DNA of 64,000 bases from positions 1-64,000 of the forward strand of contig SVLI01000005.1 of assembly GCA_015068035.1 (NCBI GenBank), given 5' to 3'. A program made the translations under genes and the position numbers. Positions 63,788 to 64,000 of the stretch are shown here, piece by piece. How positions within the stretch are numbered: the stretch's first letter is position 1; every line of letters begins with the position of its first letter. This stretch comes from Oscillospiraceae bacterium. Lineage in GTDB: Bacteria; Bacillota; Clostridia; Oscillospirales; Oscillospiraceae. The notes below the pieces were generated by a model. It ran no database searches and was not told the DNA's origin. It worked only from the letters and a program-made list of their open reading frames with translations.

Positions 63788-64000
63788 TCTCCTGCACCTC
63801 CTTTTCACGCTTGCGGAAGTTGAGCTTGTAGCTGATGAAGAACTCGCTGCCGATGATGAAGAAGAGGATCACGCCCGTGAGGATGTCACCGAAGGACTGG
63901 TTGAGTCCGAAAATCGTGGTGATCTCCTGCGCGCCGCGGTCAAGGAACACGAGCAGGAAGCTTGCAAAGATCATGAAGATGGGGTTGAATTTGGCCAGCC
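63780..64000 (-). CDS. ABC transporter permease, nucleoside-type importer (5' truncated)
   Basis: Only the C-terminal 73 residues are visible, reading inward from the window end (LAKFNPIFMIFASFLLVFLD...). They show two hydrophobic helices and a basic tail NFRKREKEVQENV. Position directly before the YufQ-like permease, with an 8-base overlap, suggests the YufP-like partner permease, which is usually followed upstream by an ATPase and lipoprotein gene. Confidence 0.7.
   Translation of the reverse strand, partial: LAKFNPIFMIFASFLLVFLDRGAQEITTIFGLNQSFGDILTGVILFFIIGSEFFISYKLNFRKREKEVQENV

Overview
The window reads as about 64 kb of chromosome from a GC-rich, spore-forming Firmicute of the class Clostridia, most likely the order Oscillospirales. 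This is inferred from gene content, because no rRNA or tRNA gene was recognised. The support is a yabP-yabQ-divIC-yabR sporulation/division cluster, a SleB-type cortex hydrolase, butyrate kinase, several strong Shine-Dalgarno sites (AGGAGG) and compact operons with ATGA overlaps. About 49 protein genes are supported. Two are cut by the window edges.

Layout. 1-6 kb: end of a cell-wall hydrolase, a folD-like gene with a methyl-H4folate:corrinoid methyltransferase, butyrate kinase and a PduL phosphotransacylase. 6.6-15.6 kb: an oligopeptide/dipeptide ABC importer (lipoprotein, two permeases, two ATPases), a small DUF559 nuclease inside inverted repeats, a cupin, and a second paralogous binding lipoprotein. 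16-20 kb: a MATE exporter, a branched-chain-aminotransferase-like protein without the PLP lysine, and an MBL-fold hydrolase. 20.3-31.7 kb: arginine genes argC-argJ-argB-argD-argF, then carA and a carB gene fused to a dapF domain. 31.9-38.2 kb (minus strand): yabP, yabQ, divIC, an S1 protein, a phosphatase-acetyltransferase fusion, a metallophosphatase, a YgiQ radical SAM protein and DUF1294. 38.5-42 kb: rplJ-rplL behind an L10 leader, argG, and a YbaK-type deacylase. 42.2-49.6 kb: a seven-gene V/A-type ATPase operon in the Chlamydia/spirochaete order (E, DUF2764, A, B, D, I, K). 49.9-53.7 kb: a GH3 beta-N-acetylhexosaminidase lipoprotein and a membrane pyrophosphatase. 54-62 kb: uvrB, polA, a zincin-like protein, rimI, tsaD and radC. 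62.8-64 kb: two permeases of a nucleoside-type ABC importer.

How the parts work together. The arginine genes make ornithine by the acetyl-cycle, carbamoyl phosphate (CarAB), citrulline (ArgF) and argininosuccinate (ArgG). CarA has lost all three glutaminase triad residues, so carbamoyl phosphate is probably made from free ammonia, as would suit an amino-acid-fermenting gut anaerobe fed by the peptide importers. The rotor subunit K carries the Na+-site residues and the pyrophosphatase is of the K+-dependent class, so sodium-based membrane energetics is plausible.

The gaps between genes are filled with interspersed palindromic repeats that I group into three families. A is a double hairpin ending in GAGGGGTTG. 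B is a mosaic with a CTCTTTTT/AAAAAGAG hairpin. C is an 82-bp unit with an AAAATGTGCC/GGCACATTTT hairpin. Family A occurs in inverted pairs about 150 bp long, and one such pair encloses the DUF559 nuclease gene. This looks like a small nuclease-bearing element with non-autonomous derivatives and is the best candidate here for an undescribed system.
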